Origin: Nitrosomonas sp.
GTDB lineage: Bacteria; Pseudomonadota; Gammaproteobacteria; Burkholderiales; Nitrosomonadaceae
Length of the DNA stretch: 64,000 nucleotides
Direction: 5' to 3'
Assembly: GCA_016703745.1 (NCBI GenBank)
Contig: JADJBK010000006.1
Span: 1,612,001 to 1,676,000, forward strand
Positions 17,551 to 26,826 of this stretch are shown here, piece by piece. The notes beneath the pieces were generated by a model. That model saw nothing but the letters and a program-made list of their open reading frames with translations. It ran no database searches and was not told the DNA's origin. The number at the start of each line of letters is the position of its first letter. Position 1 is the first letter of the stretch. Made by a program: the position numbers and the translations under genes.

Positions 17551-18995
17551 CTAAGGTGCTGGTTTCGGACGACCCGCGCGTTTATGGCAAGGGTGGTCTG
17601 CTCGATCAATTTACCAATAATGATATGCCCCGCGTCGCCATCAGTGTGGATATGCTGGATACCGGCATCGATGTACGTGAAATCATCAATCTTGTTTTTG
17701 CCAAACCAGTCTACTCCTACACTAAATTCTGGCAAATGATCGGTCGCGGCACTCGCTTGCTGGAAACCAACAAGCCTAAACCGTGGTGTACCGAAAAAGA
17801 CGTGTTCCTGATTCTCGACTGCTGGGACAACTTCGAATATTTCAAGCTCCAGCCCAAAGGCAAAGAATTGAAACCGCAACTGCCCTTACCCGTGCGGCTG
17901 GCTGGCCTGCGTCTCGACAAAATCGAAAAGGCGATTGATCGCAATCAACACAACATTGCCGAGCGCGAAATCATCAAACTGCGCCAGCAAATCACCGCAC
18001 TGCCACAAAATTCGGTCGTGATCAAAGAGGCCGCAACCGCGCTCAATCGCCTGGCAGAAGAAAACTTCTGGATCGCCCTTACCCATCCAAAGCTGGAATT
18101 CCTGCGCGCCGAAATCAAACCGCTGTTCCGCACCGTATCCGAAACAGATTTCAAGGCGATGCGTTTCGAGCGCGATCTGCTGGAATACTCGCTGGCTTTG
18201 CTCAACGAAGACAAGGAACAAGCCGACACTCTCAGGGAAGGCATCATCGAACAAATCAGCGAACTTCCGCTCAGCGTCAACTTCGTCAAAACCGAGGAAG
18301 CACTCATCCGTGCTGCCCAGACCAACCATTACTGGGCCAGGATCAACCCAATTGAAATAGAGGATGCGCTGAATGAGCTGACAACTAAACTCGGCCCGCT
18401 GATGAAGTTCCGCGAACCGATCACCAGTCCTGGCCCCATCCATCTTGACCTGACCGACACATTGCATTTTAAAGACCGGGTGGAATTCGGTCCGCAGCAC
18501 GAAGCCGTGAGTATCAGCCGCTACCGGGAAATGGTCGAAGCGTTGATCACCGAACTAACCGAGCATAATTCTGTGCTGCTGAAAATTAAAAACGGTGAAG
18601 CGGTCAGCGCGGACGAGGCCTATAACCTGGCCGAGCTACTGCACGCCGAACACCCGCACATTACTGAGGAACTGTTGCGCCAGGTCTATCAAAATCGCAA
18701 GGCTGGCTTCATCCAGTTTATCCGTCACATCCTCGGCATCGAGATTCTGAAAAGCTTCCCCGAGACCGTCAGTGAGGCGTTTGAGCAATTTATCCGGCAA
18801 CACAGCAATCTCAGCAGCCGGCAATTGGAGTTTCTCAATCTATTGAAAAACTTCATCATCGAGCGCGAAAAGGTGGAAAAGAAAGATTTGATCAACGCAC
18901 CGTTTACGGTGATCCACCCGCAAGGCATACGCGGTGTGTTCAGCCCGGCCGAGATCAACGAAATATTACAGCTCACCGAAAGCTTGGCTGCCTGA
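17551..18995 (+). pseudogene. hsdR: Type I restriction endonuclease HsdR, 3' portion only
   Basis: About 480 codons of an EcoEI-type R subunit. It begins inside the second helicase lobe: motif V as ISVDMLDTGIDVREI and motif VI as FWQMIGRGTRL. A helical region and an EcoEI_R-type C-terminal domain (QFIRHILGIEILKSFPETV to the terminal NEILQLTESLAA) follow. The nuclease domain, Walker A and DEAD box are missing, removed at the IS5 right end, so no restriction activity is expected. The stop codon is 1 bp before the next gene's ATG, showing that the two were one operon. Confidence 0.85.
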
Positions 18996-18996
18996 T

Positions 18997-20047
18997 ATGA
19001 CCGAAAATCATCGCATCGAATATAAGCGCGAATTAACCGGCAATCTGGAGAAAGAGGTTGTCGCTTTTCTGAATGCCCGTGAAGGCGGCGTACTTTATAT
19101 TGGCATCGATGATGACGGTAAAGCTGTCGGTGTGCCAAACTGCGATCAGGTTCAGCTCATTATCAAAGACCGCCTGAAAAACAATATCCAACCCTCCATC
19201 ATGGGTCTATTTGAAATTCTGCATGAAAAACATGATGATAAAGATGTTATCCGCCTCACCGTGGCAGGTGGTCTGGAAAAGCCCTACTATCTGAAAAAAT
19301 ACGGCATGACCGAAAAAGGCTGTTTTTTACGGATTGGCAGCGCTTCCGAGCCCATGCCCCGGGAGATGATTGAAGCGTTCTACGGCAAACGTATCCGCAA
19401 TACCATCGGCCGCATAGAGTCTCCGCGCCATGATCTGACCTTTGAACAACTCAAGATCTATTATGATACCAAGGACCTGCAACTCAATAACGCCTTCATG
19501 AAAAACCTGGAGCTACTTACCCCCGAAGGCAAGCCCAGCTATGCCGCCTACCTGCTCGCCGATGAGAACGGCGCATCATTTCAAATCGCCAAATACGCAG
19601 GCACCGACCGGGTTAATCTGATTGAAAATCGCGACTACGGCCGCTGCTCCCTGGTCAAGGCCTTAAAAGCCATGCTGGACCGGGTCAATGTGGAGAATAC
19701 CGTCTATACCAAAATTGGCTACCCCTTGCGGAAGGAACGGGAAATGATCGACTCCATCGCCATGCGCGAAGCCATCATCAATGCCGTGGCCCATAACGAT
19801 TACTCCTATGGCGCAACACCCAAGGTCGAGTTTTTCGCGGATCGGGCAGAAGTCACTTCCATGGGCGGCCTGCCCTATGGTGTCACCGAAACGGATTTCT
19901 TTGGCGGCTACTCGGTGCCCCGCAACAAAGAATTGATGCGTGTGCTGCGTGACCTGGAAATTGTCGAACACCTTGGCTCCGGTGTTCCGCGCATCCTTAA
20001 AGCCTATGGTCAACAGGCCTTTGAAATCCGGGAGAGCTACTTACGTG
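18997..20047 (+). pseudogene. AlbA_2/ATPase-fold regulator from a type I RM operon, 3' truncated by IS66
   Basis: 350 codons remain. The N-terminal AlbA_2 (schlafen-like) domain shows the signature ENHRIEYKREL..NLEKEVVAFLNAREGG followed by LYIGIDDDGKAVGVP. A C-terminal GHKL-like region contains REAIINAVAHNDYSYG and LGSGVPRILKAYG. Proteins of this layout are often annotated as ATP-binding transcriptional regulators and are found in some type I restriction operons. The start at 18997 is 1 bp after the hsdR stop. IS66 copy 2 cuts the gene, and the frame reads on into the element to 20088. Function is inferred from domain content only. Confidence 0.75.
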
Positions 20048-20068
20048 GTAACCGTCCAACGCTCCCAT

Positions 20069-21671
20069 CTATCTTTCCTGCTGTTTAAGTGATTGAATGA
20101 ACGCTGGTGTAAGTGGCAGCAATTCATCGATGCGGTTATTGGGCCAGGTCGGTAGTCTGGCGAGGGTGTCTGCAAGCCATGCGGCGGGATCGAGTTTGTT
20201 GAGTTGCGCGGTACCGAACAAGGTTTGAATGGCAGCGGCGCGTTGACCGGCACGTTCCGATCCGGTGAATAGCCAATTCTTTTTGCCGATTGCGATCGGG
20301 CGGATGGTGTTCTCCACCGGGTTGTTGTCGATCGGAAGAGAGCCGGTTTGTGCGTAGCGGATGAGACCTGGCCAGCGTCTGAGGGTATAGTCGAGTGCTT
20401 TGGCGGAGCCGCCGCCATTTGCGGTCTGGCTACGGGTTTGCATCAGCCAGTCATGCAATGCATGCAGTGCGGGCAGGCTTCTGTCTGCCCGCAGTTGCAG
20501 ACGATCTTCGATGCTCAGGTCTTTGCCTTCTGCTTCGATTGCGTATAAGACGCTGATGCGCTGTATCGCTGCCAATGCCATCGTGCTGGCATTGGCCTGG
20601 TACAGGTCAAAGAATTTGCGTCGCGCATGCGCCCAGCACGCCAATTCGACGCAAGGCGATGTGGCTGTGGAAAAAAGTGCTTTATACCCAGCATAGTCAT
20701 CGACCATCAGGTGTCCTTGCCAATTTTGCAGAAAGTGCCGCGCATGCTGACCGCTACGGCCAGCTTGATAGTCGAAGACGATGATACGCGGCCCGGGTTC
20801 AAGATCATTGCTGCGGTAGGCCCACAGGTAGGCTTTACGGGTTTTGCCGCGACCGGGTTCCAATTGTGCAACTGGTGTTTCATCGGCATGCAGCGTGTTG
20901 CCCTGCAGTAGATGCCAGGTTAGGCGATCGACCAATGGTTGCAGGGCTACGCCGGTACGGCCTACCCATTCGGCCAGGGTGGAACGGGGCAGCGTGACCT
21001 GGTCACGGGCAGCAATCTGCTCCAGGCGATAAAGTGGCAGGTGATTCAGGTATTTGTTTGTCATCACCCAGGCAAGCAGGCCCGGGGCGGCCATGCCGCC
21101 ATCGATGACTGCCGGTGGCACGGGTTCTGCCGTGATGGTTTCACAGGATTTGCAGGCGTACTGTGGGCGAATGTGGCGATGAACGAAGAATCTGGCGGGT
21201 TCCACGTCAAGCTGCTCGGTGATGTCTTCTCTGATATTAGTCAGATCGCAACCGCATCGGTCACATTGGCAGGATGCGGGTTCATGCCGGTGTTCGATGC
21301 GCGGCAGGTGATCTGGCAGCGGCTGACGACCGGCGCGGGTACGCGGCACTTTGGTGGCATTGGGGGGTTGGTGTGCTGTTGATCTGTTCGATTTCAGCCT
21401 CAATGGCCGTGATATCGGTCAGCGCCGATTCTTCAAACAAAGAAAGCTGCCTGGGTGACAAGGCAGACAACGCTTCATTTTTCCTGCCAAATCGGATACG
21501 GCGCAGATGCGCCAATTCCAGGGTGAGCGCCTGAATCTTGAGTTCCAGCGCATAAACTGTCTGCTGTGTTTGCTGGGTCAGATCAAGCTGAAATGCCTGA
21601 ACCAGATTGACCACCTGTTGTTTGGTGGCCGTATCGAGGTTGAGTTGATCCAGTTGCGCCAGTGAATTCAT
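20069..21671 (-). pseudogene. tnpC: IS66 transposase TnpC, frameshifted at a G-run (copy 2)
   Basis: The frame breaks at a run of six G (21362-21367) where copies 1 and 4 have five, shifting the product after EIEQINSTPTP. The catalytic two thirds remain open as a 444-codon frame. The difference is a homopolymer length change, so replication slippage or a sequencing error are both possible. Confidence 0.88.
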
Positions 21672-21734
21672 GAGATGAATTATACCACGAAATCGCAATC
21701 AACCGCCTGTTAATAAACAACTATTACATATTTT

Positions 21735-22085
21735 CTACACCTGAAAATGCCATTGTGGCCGCGCCGATAAACGCCGCCAGTCTACGCCGGCAATCAACCA
21801 TTCCCACTGCGATAGCGCTAACTCGACACACGCCGCATCCTGCCTCGGCCAGACAAACCGCCCCTGATGCAGGCGGCGCTGACATAACCACACCCCCGTG
21901 CCATCCCACAGCAAGACCTTGATGCGATTGCCCGCGCGATTGCAGAATATGAACGCCGAACCCGCGCAGGGCGGGTGACCCAATACCTGCTGCACAATCA
22001 TCGATAAGCCATCCATGCCGCGACGCATATCCACCGGATCGACCGCCAGCCAGATCTTACCCGCGTGCGCAATCAACCCAGACAT
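21735..22085 (-). CDS. tnpB: IS66 accessory protein TnpB (copy 2)
   Basis: Same protein as in copy 1, with VDMRRGMDGLSMIVQQ and FIFCNRAGNRIKVLLWDGTG intact and the start overlapping tnpA by 13 bp. The frame is complete. Confidence 0.88.
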   Translation of the reverse strand: MSGLIAHAGKIWLAVDPVDMRRGMDGLSMIVQQVLGHPPCAGSAFIFCNRAGNRIKVLLWDGTGVWLCQRRLHQGRFVWPRQDAACVELALSQWEWLIAGVDWRRLSARPQWHFQV

Positions 22086-22369
22086 GACAGCAATTCTCCC
22101 AGCCATCGCGGGGAAACGCTCAGTGGTAATTCCAGCACATGCGTACCGCGACAGCGAAGCTGCAATACTTCCACTGACGCCGCTGTCGGCTTGATCGTAA
22201 CCGGAATCAAGGCTGGCAGCTTGATATCATCGCGCCCACGCCGGTGAGCGCGCAACCAATTCCCAAACGTCTTCGCATTCAACCCGAGCGCCCGGCAATA
22301 GGCTGCCTGCGACAAACCGCTCGTTTGCCAGTTGCTGATATGCTTTTGCTTATCATCCTGTAATGCCAT
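22073..22369 (-). CDS. tnpA: IS66 accessory protein TnpA (copy 2)
   Basis: 98-aa helix-turn-helix protein identical in protein sequence to copy 1 TnpA; preceded by the same AGGAGGATAA ribosome-binding site. Confidence 0.88.
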   Translation of the reverse strand: MALQDDKQKHISNWQTSGLSQAAYCRALGLNAKTFGNWLRAHRRGRDDIKLPALIPVTIKPTAASVEVLQLRCRGTHVLELPLSVSPRWLGELLSCLG

Positions 22370-22449
22370 GGCTTATCCTCCTGTAAGGTAATGCAGAGGA
22401 GAATAATCCAGAAAATTGTGATTGCGTAGATGGGAGCGTTGGACGGTTA

Positions 22450-23631
22450 CTATCTTTCCTGCTGTTTAAGTGATTGAATGAACGCTGGTGTAAGCGGTAG
22501 CAATTCATCGATGCGGTTATTGGGCCAGGTGGGTAGTTTGGCGAGGGTGTCTGCAAGCCATGCGGCGGGATCGAGTTTGTTGAGTTGCGCGGTACCGAAC
22601 AAGGTTTGAATGGCAGCGGCGCGTTGACCGGCACGTTCCGATCCGGTGAATAGCCAATTCTTTTTACCGATTGCGATCGGGCGGATGGTGTTCTCCACCG
22701 GGTTGTTGTCGATCGGAAGAAAGCCGGTTTGTGCGTAGCGGATGAGACCTGGCCAGCGTCTGAGGGTATAGTCGAGTGCTTTGGCGGAGCCGCCGCCATT
22801 TGCGGTCTGGCTACGGGTTTGCATCAGCCAGTCATGCAATGCATGCAGTGCGGGCAGGCTTCTGTCTGCCCGCAATTGCAGGCGATCTTCGATGCTCAGG
22901 TCTTTGCCTTCTGCTTCGATTGCGTATAAGACGCTGATGCGCTGTATCGCTGCCAATGCCATCGTGCTGGCATTGGCCTGGTGCAGGTCGAAGAATTTGC
23001 GTCGCGCATGCGCCCAGCAGGCCAATTCGACACAAGGCGATGTGGCTGTGGAAAAAAGTGCTTTATACCCAGCATAGTCATCGACCATCAGGTGTCCTTG
23101 CCAATTTTGCAGAAAGTGCCGTGCATGCTGACCGCTACGGCCAGCTTGATAGTCGAAGATGATGATACGCGGCCCGGGTTCAAGGTCATTGCTGCGGTAG
23201 GCCCACAGGTAGGCTTTACGGGTTTTGCCGCGACCGGGTTCCAATTGTGCAACTGGTGTTTCATCGGCATGCAGCGTGTTGCCCTGCAGTAGATGCCAGG
23301 TTAGGCGATCGACCAATGGTTGCAGGGCTACGCCGGCAATCAGCCATTCCCACTGCGATAGCGCTAACTCGACACACGCCGCATCCTGCCTCGGCCAGAC
23401 AAACCGCCCCTGATGCAGGCGGCGCTGACATAACCACACTCCCGTGCCATCCCACAGCAAGACCTTGATGCGATTGCCCGCGCGATTGCAGAATATGAAC
23501 GCCGAACCCGCGCAGGGCGGGTGACCCAATACCTGCTGCACAATCATAGATAAGCCATCCATGCCGCGACGCATATCCACCGGATCGACCGCCAGCCAGA
23601 TCTTACCCGCGTGCGCAATCAACCCAGACAT
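22450..23631 (-). CDS. In-frame TnpB-TnpC chimera in IS66 copy 3
   Basis: The 835-bp deletion joins about the first 100 residues of TnpB (through QWEWLIAGV) in frame to TnpC from ALQPLVDRLTWHLLQ to its natural C-terminus, giving one 393-aa frame. It keeps TnpC's LHADETPVAQ, MVDDYAGYKALF and NNPVENTIRP catalytic-region motifs but lacks the N-terminal coiled-coil and Cys-rich DNA-binding parts. Its stop codon uses the last base of copy 2. It still has the tnpA-coupled start, so it could be expressed; activity is doubtful. Confidence 0.75.
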   Translation of the reverse strand: MSGLIAHAGKIWLAVDPVDMRRGMDGLSMIVQQVLGHPPCAGSAFIFCNRAGNRIKVLLWDGTGVWLCQRRLHQGRFVWPRQDAACVELALSQWEWLIAGVALQPLVDRLTWHLLQGNTLHADETPVAQLEPGRGKTRKAYLWAYRSNDLEPGPRIIIFDYQAGRSGQHARHFLQNWQGHLMVDDYAGYKALFSTATSPCVELACWAHARRKFFDLHQANASTMALAAIQRISVLYAIEAEGKDLSIEDRLQLRADRSLPALHALHDWLMQTRSQTANGGGSAKALDYTLRRWPGLIRYAQTGFLPIDNNPVENTIRPIAIGKKNWLFTGSERAGQRAAAIQTLFGTAQLNKLDPAAWLADTLAKLPTWPNNRIDELLPLTPAFIQSLKQQER

Positions 23632-23996
23632 GACAGCAATTCTCCCAACCATCGCGGGGAAACGCTCAGTGGTAATTCCAGCACATGCGTACCGCGACAG
23701 CGAAGCTGCAATACTTCCACTGACGCTGCTGTCGGCTTGATCGTAACCGGAATCAAGGCTGGCAGCTTGATATCATCGCGCCCACGCCGGTGAGCGCGCA
23801 ACCAATTCCCAAACGTCTTCGCATTCAACCCGCGCGCCTGGCAATAGGCCGCCTGCGACAAACCGCTCGCTTGCCAGTTGCTGATATGCTTTTGCTTATC
23901 ATCCTGTAATGCCATGGATTATCCTCCTGTAAGGTAATGCAGAGGAGAATAATCCAGAAAATTGTGATTGCGTAGATGGGAGCGTTGGACGGTTAC
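22451..23996 (-). mobile_element. IS66-family element, copy 3 (internally deleted, left tip lost)
   Basis: 1546 bp. The tnpA-side end is complete to 23996. The opposite end lacks its first 22 bp and begins at TATCTTTCC directly against copy 2. Compared with copy 2, 835 bp between tnpC and tnpB are missing; the junction lies at CTACGCCGG, a 9-bp sequence present at both deletion points. The left-tip loss probably records a copy 2 insertion or recombination event. It cannot move on its own. Confidence 0.9.
23619..23915 (-). CDS. tnpA: IS66 accessory protein TnpA (copy 3)
   Basis: 98-aa protein differing from the other copies at a few residues (QASGLSQAAYCQARGLN instead of QTSGLSQAAYCRALGLN). 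Complete frame. Confidence 0.85.
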   Translation of the reverse strand: MALQDDKQKHISNWQASGLSQAAYCQARGLNAKTFGNWLRAHRRGRDDIKLPALIPVTIKPTAASVEVLQLRCRGTHVLELPLSVSPRWLGELLSCLG

Positions 23997-24183
23997 CGAC
24001 GTGCTGCGCGTTAAGGGCGGTGTTACCGACTATTGTGTGATTGGTGAAATCGACGTGCAGTCCCTGCGTCAATTTCAGAGTAGTCACCGCTCTCTCGGTA
24101 AACCCTTCAAGCCGGTGCCAGACGGATTTAATGACGCGATGGATCATAATCGCAAGGTTCTGCCTGCGGAAGAGGAGGAATAA
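23997..24183 (+). pseudogene. 3' fragment of an unrecognised gene
   Basis: About 61 codons (VLRVKGGVTDYCVIGEIDVQ ... KVLPAEEEE) ending in TAA. The frame enters from IS66 copy 3, so the 5' part is lost. I do not recognise the family. It could be the remaining end of the restriction operon that lies left of the IS66 pair, since the direction is the same. Confidence 0.35.
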
Positions 24184-24193
24184 AGAAAATTAT

Positions 24194-24387
24194 TTACACC
24201 CCCGAAATGGCCTCACGCAGGCTTTGCATGAACAGCGCCTTGAGACTTTCCAGTGCTTCAGCCTCGATATCCAGTTTGACCGGTCCGGGTGTCTCGGCGT
24301 CTTTTAGTACGGCATACACTGTTATGCCAATGTTTTCGTACTCTGCTTGTATTCCGCCATGGCGGCCTTGAGTTCTTCTGCGGTCAT
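24194..24387 (-). pseudogene. Small hypothetical gene, frameshifted
   Basis: The ATG at 24387 overlaps the preceding frame's stop as ATGA and reads MTAEELKAAMAEYKQSTKTL before a stop at 24322. The next frame continues plausibly as VYAVLKDAETPGPVKLDIEA and ends at 24194. An acidic ~64-residue ancestral protein split by one indel fits best. Family not recognised; its position at the end of methylase debris suggests it belonged to that operon. Confidence 0.35.
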
Positions 24388-24453
24388 TCTCTACGCCCTC
24401 GGACAAAATAGATTCGGTCATCCCGCTTGATATATAAGCGACTTTGTCTCGCG

Positions 24454-24839
24454 TCAATTGAATCGCCCCGGATTGTCGCGTTCCCATAGGAAGTAACACA
24501 CGCCACCTTTGAGACCCACGCCCGGAAATACATCTGCCGCACTGAGGTAGCCATCAATGGAGCGCAAGCGATTATCGGTAAGCATAGCTTCTCTGAAATC
24601 ATCGAGGCCTTTTCCGCCAGCCCCTGGGTGAGGCGGCGGGTGATCTCGCGCAGGAATACGCCCGACTTGGTGCACGGATCGAGGAACTTCACCGTCTTGT
24701 CCGCCCAGAGGTTCGCCCCGTCGTGGCTGGCCGCCCACGCCTCGGCCAGGGTATCCAGCATGCGGTTGGCGAACTCTGGCGGGGTGAATACTTCGTCGTT
24801 AGACAGGTTGGCGATGCAGCTTAGCACATCGGGATTGCG
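24454..24839 (-). pseudogene. N6-adenine DNA methylase (Eco57I-like), fused fragments
   Basis: Two pieces of one methylase family in different frames. The first has NDEVFTPPEFANRMLDTLAEAW and motif I as VKFLDPCTKSGVFLREITRRL. After about 24615 the frame changes to DDFREAMLTDNRLRSIDGYL, continuing SAADVFPGVGLKGGVCYFLWERDN, which in intact proteins lies several hundred residues later. The catalytic NPPY segment is gone. Large internal deletion, no activity expected. Confidence 0.6.
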
Positions 24840-24923
24840 ACCGCGCAGGGTGACATGCTCTCCGCGCGGAATGACCGGTGCTTTTGCGTGCGGCATGCCG
24901 GTTTCCGTGTTGGTGGGTACAGA

Positions 24924-25139
24924 ATCCATCCAGTTTGCGGCCAAATCAATCCAATCCGGATTGGTCTTTTCGATCAGGTCAATCTTCCATTGCCTGTTGC
25001 GGTTTTTGATTTTCTTTTCAAAACTGATTGCCGAAGCAATATCGTCACCTTGGACGAACCAGATCAAGCGGGTTACATCGTATTTGCTGGTAAATCCTTC
25101 AAGCAGATGATGCTTGTGCTGGTACATGCGACGCTCCAG
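24924..25139 (-). pseudogene. GIY-YIG nuclease (UPF0213-like), C-terminal fragment
   Basis: About 71 codons, RRMYQHKHHLLEGFTSKYDV, LIWF, then FEKKIKNRNRQWKIDLIEKT and PDWIDLAANWM, match the latter two thirds of small single-domain GIY-YIG proteins. The N-terminal GIY and YIG strands are missing, replaced by methylase 1 sequence in another frame. It appears to be caught between the two methylase fragments. Confidence 0.55.
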
Positions 25140-25140
25140 G

Positions 25141-25692
25141 CGAGCCTTCCTTAGCCAGCGACGACATCCGGGTAAGTGTATCGAGACGAAAATCACGGCG
25201 CTGGAATTTGCCTTTTCCAAGGTAGCCCCATTCGGCAAAGGTAACAGGCTGGCCATCATTATTGCGCATAGTCAACGCATCACCGTGTACAAGATTGCAT
25301 GACAGCACATAAAATGCCGCGCGATAGCATTCATGTGATTGTTCCAGCCTGAGGTAGTCGGCAAATATCTGCAGCAAATTAGCGCGGCACTCGCTGATGT
25401 TGTCCATCAACAGTTCAATGCCATAGATACACATCAATGCAAGAAGGGCGTAGTGCTTTTTTTCAAAATCAGATTTCCCGAATTTAAAATCAACTGCTGC
25501 TAACTTGCGCTGCAAAACCGGCACGAGAAAATTGCCGTTGCCGCATGCCGGCTCCAGAAACCGCGCATCAATCCGCTCCGATTCACCTTTCACCAAATCA
25601 AGCATGGCTTCAACCATCCATGGAGGCGTAAACACTTCCCCATGATCAGCGACACGTCGTTTGGATTTAATCAGACTCAAGTATTTCTCCAC
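25141..25692 (-). pseudogene. DNA methylase, N-terminal fragment
   Basis: The start KRRVADHGEVFTPPWMVEAM and motif I FLEPACGNGNFLVPVLQRKL are typical of N6-adenine DNA methylases linked to Eco57I-like systems. The frame continues through LVHGDALTMRNNDGQPVTFA and KFQRRDFRLDTLTRMSSL, then loses its match near 25140. There is no NPPY motif and no target-recognition region. This is a different methylase from the fragment at 24454-24839, since both contain their own FTPP and motif I. Confidence 0.65.
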
Positions 25693-26006
25693 TTCAGACG
25701 TAAGAACGGAGGGTAAACAGCGACGGTAAAACCAAAAAATACCCGTAGACGAGGCACTTATTTATCAGCATCTACATTTTTCATTTCAAAGGCTAATTCC
25801 TGCATAATTTTTTATCATATTCTATTTTCTGCCCTATTCAGCTGCACGCTTGACATGGAGCCTGAATGTACGAAAAGCTCGTTCAACTGTCAAACGTGGT
25901 GATAATCGATCAAAAAACGATGGCATTCCGGGTTTGGCTAGCACAGAAAGCCAGAGTTTTTGCCGCATTCTGGCACAGGCGATTGCGCACACGCCGATAG
26001 TTGAGA
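25693..26006. other. Gene-free stretch between methylase debris and apaH
   Basis: Contains only short frames on both strands with no recognisable homology and no clear hairpin. AT-rich in the middle (25760-25840). It presumably marks the border between the accessory region and the core genes. Confidence 0.5.
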
Positions 26007-26810
26007 TCAGGCGCAGGGAACCTGAAAAACCTTGCGATCTTCCAGGCGAACTGCCGTGAGATTCCCTCCCCACAGACAGCCGGTATCAAGCGAAATGAGA
26101 TTGCGTTCCATGCGTAATCCCAAAGCCGACCAATGGCCAAACAGGATTGTGTGTGTTTTACTTGCGCGATGCGGGACATCAAACCAGGGTAAATATCCTG
26201 CAGGAATCCCGGCCGGATTGCCTTTAAAGGCAAAATTCATTTTGCCATCAAGTGTGCAGACCCTCAGTCGCGTCATGGCATTGATGATGACGCGCCAGCG
26301 ATTTTCTCCTCGCAGATTGTCTTGCCAGTGGTCAGGATCGTTGCCATACATGCTGGGAGAAAACGCTTGGAAAGACCGCTCATCGCGTAATAAATGCTCA
26401 ACTTCCTGTGCGAGATATTCTGCTTGATCCACGCTCCAGCCAGGAAGCAAACCGGCATGAACCAGCACATACTCGTCCTCGTGGTAAAACAGACGCTGAC
26501 GTCGTAACCAGTTCAACAGGTTTTCCCGATCGGGCGCCCGCAAAATAGATTGCAGGGTATCACGTGGTTGTTCTGTTGCAACGCCAGCAGCAACCATCAA
26601 AAGATGCAGGTCGTGATTGCCGAGCACCATAAGCGCGGCATCATCCATCTGCATCAATGTGCGCAATACCGCGAGCGAATCTGGTCCCCGATTGACAACA
26701 TCCCCTGCCAACCACAGCTTGTCACGGCTGGGGTTGAAACCGATCACTTCCAGCAACTGCTGAAAATGTGGATAACAGCCCTGCAGATCACCTATGGCAT
26801 AAGTCGACAC
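26007..26810 (-). CDS. apaH: Symmetrical bis(5'-nucleosyl)-tetraphosphatase ApaH
   Basis: Hydrolyses Ap4A to two ADP; calcineurin-like metallophosphoesterase. At 267 aa it is slightly shorter than E. coli ApaH (280). Metal-binding motifs in order: YAIGDLQGCYPHFQQLL, LAGDVVNRGPDSLAVLR, VLGNHDLHLLMVAAG, and the His-bearing LVHAGLLPGW. The C-terminal TILFGHWSALGL and SLDTGCLWGGNLTAVRL are family-typical. It ends a leftward run with dapB and bamE. Confidence 0.93.
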   Translation of the reverse strand: MSTYAIGDLQGCYPHFQQLLEVIGFNPSRDKLWLAGDVVNRGPDSLAVLRTLMQMDDAALMVLGNHDLHLLMVAAGVATEQPRDTLQSILRAPDRENLLNWLRRQRLFYHEDEYVLVHAGLLPGWSVDQAEYLAQEVEHLLRDERSFQAFSPSMYGNDPDHWQDNLRGENRWRVIINAMTRLRVCTLDGKMNFAFKGNPAGIPAGYLPWFDVPHRASKTHTILFGHWSALGLRMERNLISLDTGCLWGGNLTAVRLEDRKVFQVPCA

Positions 26811-26826
26811 GTAATGGCTTCGACAG

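Larger units (their letters stand above)
20048..22450 (-). mobile_element. IS66-family element, copy 2 (2403 bp, tnpC frameshifted)
   Basis: Both 24-bp inverted repeats are intact. It lies head-to-tail with copy 3, which begins at the next base. The left flanking octamer is CTTACGTG; the right neighbour is copy 3, so no target duplication can be read. Small variants (FDLYQANA, ARLPTW) group it with intact copy 4 at 60.3 kb. Confidence 0.92.
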
